This document shows, piece by piece, positions 5,783-7,757 of a stretch of 7,757 nucleotides of DNA. The stretch spans positions 1 to 7,757 of the forward strand of contig JAPLDC010000328.1 in NCBI GenBank assembly GCA_026391935.1. The letters run 5' to 3'. Under the pieces are notes generated by a model. The model was not told the origin of the DNA and ran no database searches. It saw nothing but the letters and a program-made list of their open reading frames with translations. Position numbers and translations under genes: made by a program. Source of the DNA: Bacteroidota bacterium. Its GTDB lineage: Bacteria > Bacteroidota > Bacteroidia > 2-12-FULL-35-15. The first letter of the stretch is position 1; each line of letters opens with the position of its first letter.

Positions 5783-7757
5783 TTAACGCATAAGAAACAT
5801 TTTACCAAATCCTTTTTTGAAATATTGATCCGCACCACTGTTGCGATGCTCGATATCTTCACCATGCAACGTTGTAACCACTCTATACAGATAAACACCA
5901 TTCGCTAACTGGTCACCAAATTCATCTTTCCCATCCCAAGCATAATCGGTAATATTCCTGCCAATATGTATCAGGCCTAATTCATCATTGGTAATTTCAC
6001 GGACAACTTTTCCTGTGATGGTTAAAATTTGAATTTTAAAATACGTTGGCACCTCTGATCCGGTAAGAGTAAATACAAAATGAGTAGCCGTAGAAAAAGG
6101 ATTCGGGTAATTCATTATTTCAGTGATGGTCGCCTTATTCACCACCTCAAAACTAATTTTATAATCAATGGATCCTGATTGATTATCAGATTTATCTTTT
6201 GCCTGCACGATCATTTGATATTTACCATCTTCAAACAATATAGGTGTATAATTAAGTTTACAACTGTTATTCGGCAATACAGCGGGAATGAAAGACAAAG
6301 TAGAACCGAAATAAATTCGTTGTGCTGTAGATGAAGATGGAGACTGAATAAATAATTTAAAATCATTGGTGTCATTCAAGGCCAAAAATTGATTTTCATC
6401 TTTGAGTTGTATAAGGATATTTGGTTTCGCGGAAACAACATCACTATTTAAAATATGAATACCATCAAATGTGACATCTAAAAGAGGATTTATTTTGTCG
6501 ACAGAAACATAAAATGGAATTCGGATGATATTATTAAAATGATATTGTTCCAATTGAGATCGTGTTTGATTAATCGGGTTCACTTCCACCCACAAAGCAT
6601 TATTTCCTTTATAGGTCGCAGTATTCACATCAATAGAATCGATGATCACTTCGGCAGGAGAAAATGGTTTTTTCTTAAGTTTTGATGGAAGCGCATGGTT
6701 TACCCTGTTCGCATCTTCGATCCAATAGGTTACCAACAGACTATCCGTAAATGAATACTCACTTATATTTTGAATCGGCAAACGGATCTTTAAATTATCT
6801 CCTTCCTGAAGAATAGAGTCGTTCATTGCATAACCCATTGGTGGATTAATTGCTGCTTCAGGGACGGGAGTATAGATCACTTGCCAACGTTCCAGTTGCG
6901 GAGGCGTGTTTAGTGAATCATCTTTCATAAATGCCACCAACCGAATCTTAGGATATATCGCAGCATTTGCATACGTACTTAAATTTCCAATATTTAAATT
7001 CGCAGTTGTAAAATCAGCAAGCGTTGTTTCACCAAGTGCATTTATTCCTATCAGTCTTACAACAATGCTATCATCCGTTGAAGCGCCATCAATCGTATGT
7101 TGCTTCCAGGATAAAGAATCCCAACTAAGAGCAGGCCCAATAACCGGTGATGAAACAAATCCTTCCGTCCAGTTTGATTTTACAATAGTATCTAACTGAA
7201 TAATTGAGTTTACAGAATCACCAACAATTTCTCGTGCTGAACCAATTGCAGAACCTTTTTTTCCGAAAAATATAAACGGTCGATTATCAACTATTGTCCG
7301 TATTCCCCCACTACCGAATGATTCGAATGATTGAAACAAAGTAGTATCCATATGAATATTCGCGTTACCCTGACTATATGCCATAACAAATGTGCCATTG
7401 GGAATACCACTGACAAAGTTCTTAATAGTAGGCCGCCAATAACTTGTTTCATTTGAATAAAAATCAAATGCAAATAAATTCCTGGGGACACAATGTCTAT
7501 TTCCATATTGTCCATAAAACAAATCCGGAATTGTTGCACCAACAGGAGTTGTAGCGGGGGGAAGAAGCATCACACTTTGTTCCGGATCACCGCTATATTG
7601 ATTAAAGATAACAAAGGTTATTCCTGCAAAAGGAGTACAACTCCAATAATGCATCAGTCCACCACCTAAATGATAACAAATATCTAAAGGATAAATATAT
7701 GGATAGATCCCATTTTTACAGATCAAGGTTTTTATATCATCAACAAAATCAAATTTA
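5783..7757 (-). CDS. C-terminal part of a PorU2-like T9SS protein (C25 family), 5' end outside window
   Basis: The frame is open to the right edge, so this is the 3' part (about 657 codons) of a longer gene. The in-frame TTG at 7726 is not a believable start, because the frame continues upstream of it. Residue numbers below count from 7726. Order: an ILEI/FAM3-like domain (about 35-170; GITFVIFN, FAFDF, IPNGTFVMAYS, FIFFGKKG); a beta-rich segment to about 290 ending in ERWQVIYTPVPEA; Ig-like modules (305-530) with the NPLLDVTFDGIHI block (413-425); and a FlgD-like Ig domain (535-620; NYPNPFS to LANGVYLYRVV) with the tail GKMFLMR. This order and these blocks match the C-terminal half of proteins annotated PorU2 or C25 cysteine peptidase in Bacteroidota, from memory. 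The peptidase domain would lie upstream, outside the window. A role at the cell surface or in type IX secretion is inferred. Alternative: another large T9SS cargo adhesin. Confidence 0.75.
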   Translation of the reverse strand, partial: KFDFVDDIKTLICKNGIYPYIYPLDICYHLGGGLMHYWSCTPFAGITFVIFNQYSGDPEQSVMLLPPATTPVGATIPDLFYGQYGNRHCVPRNLFAFDFYSNETSYWRPTIKNFVSGIPNGTFVMAYSQGNANIHMDTTLFQSFESFGSGGIRTIVDNRPFIFFGKKGSAIGSAREIVGDSVNSIIQLDTIVKSNWTEGFVSSPVIGPALSWDSLSWKQHTIDGASTDDSIVVRLIGINALGETTLADFTTANLNIGNLSTYANAAIYPKIRLVAFMKDDSLNTPPQLERWQVIYTPVPEAAINPPMGYAMNDSILQEGDNLKIRLPIQNISEYSFTDSLLVTYWIEDANRVNHALPSKLKKKPFSPAEVIIDSIDVNTATYKGNNALWVEVNPINQTRSQLEQYHFNNIIRIPFYVSVDKINPLLDVTFDGIHILNSDVVSAKPNILIQLKDENQFLALNDTNDFKLFIQSPSSSTAQRIYFGSTLSFIPAVLPNNSCKLNYTPILFEDGKYQMIVQAKDKSDNQSGSIDYKISFEVVNKATITEIMNYPNPFSTATHFVFTLTGSEVPTYFKIQILTITGKVVREITNDELGLIHIGRNITDYAWDGKDEFGDQLANGVYLYRVVTTLHGEDIEHRNSGADQYFKKGFGKMFLMR

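Noticed and set aside
6906..7542. Frames 6906-7199 (+) and 7291-7542 (-) within the PorU2-like gene
   Set aside because: Both overlap the long, family-matching minus-strand frame and show no family resemblance of their own.
7724..7726. Start codon of the last gene at the TTG
   Set aside because: The frame continues without a stop to the window edge and the encoded domains are those of a C-terminal half, so the true start lies outside.

Overview
The window is AT-rich DNA that reads as a chromosomal segment of a member of the Bacteroidota, probably a Chitinophagales, Sphingobacteriales or Cytophagales relative. The evidence is a large protein with the C-terminal half typical of PorU2-like type IX secretion proteins, a DUF6973-type exported protein, TAnnTTTG promoter boxes, and the short TTCGACAAGCTCAG-type palindromes that litter genomes of this phylum. 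No tRNA, rRNA, CRISPR array or classical insertion sequence was seen.

Layout: positions 1-219 are a repeat-rich spacer downstream of hemH. Four genes then lie on the minus strand, in transcription order DUF6973-like exported protein (3903-3292), apolipoprotein N-acyltransferase lnt (3263-1665, GTG start), a small GIY-YIG nuclease (1540-1283) and ferrochelatase hemH (1239-220). A 70-bp divergent promoter region separates them from a plus-strand multi-membrane GT-C type glycosyltransferase (3974-5512). A 270-bp convergent spacer with several hairpins follows (5513-5782). The last gene is the 3' part of a large minus-strand gene that runs off the right edge (5783 to beyond 7757). It carries an ILEI/FAM3-like domain, Ig-like modules and a C-terminal FlgD-like domain, and is best read as the C-terminal part of a PorU2-type (C25 peptidase family) protein.

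Most genes have ordinary housekeeping or envelope roles: heme synthesis, lipoprotein maturation, glycan transfer and surface-protein secretion. The notable region is 1271-1582. Here the GIY-YIG gene is enclosed by two 30-bp inverted repeats that match at 27 of 30 positions. Each repeat is itself a 6-bp stem with an 11-nt loop. Two of the three differences are a compensatory swap that keeps the stem paired, and the third creates the stop codon of the nuclease gene. A third, diverged copy lies at 43-80. This looks like a nuclease-plus-palindrome cassette inserted between lnt and hemH, similar in concept to REP/RAYT systems. Mobility is inferred and has not been shown.
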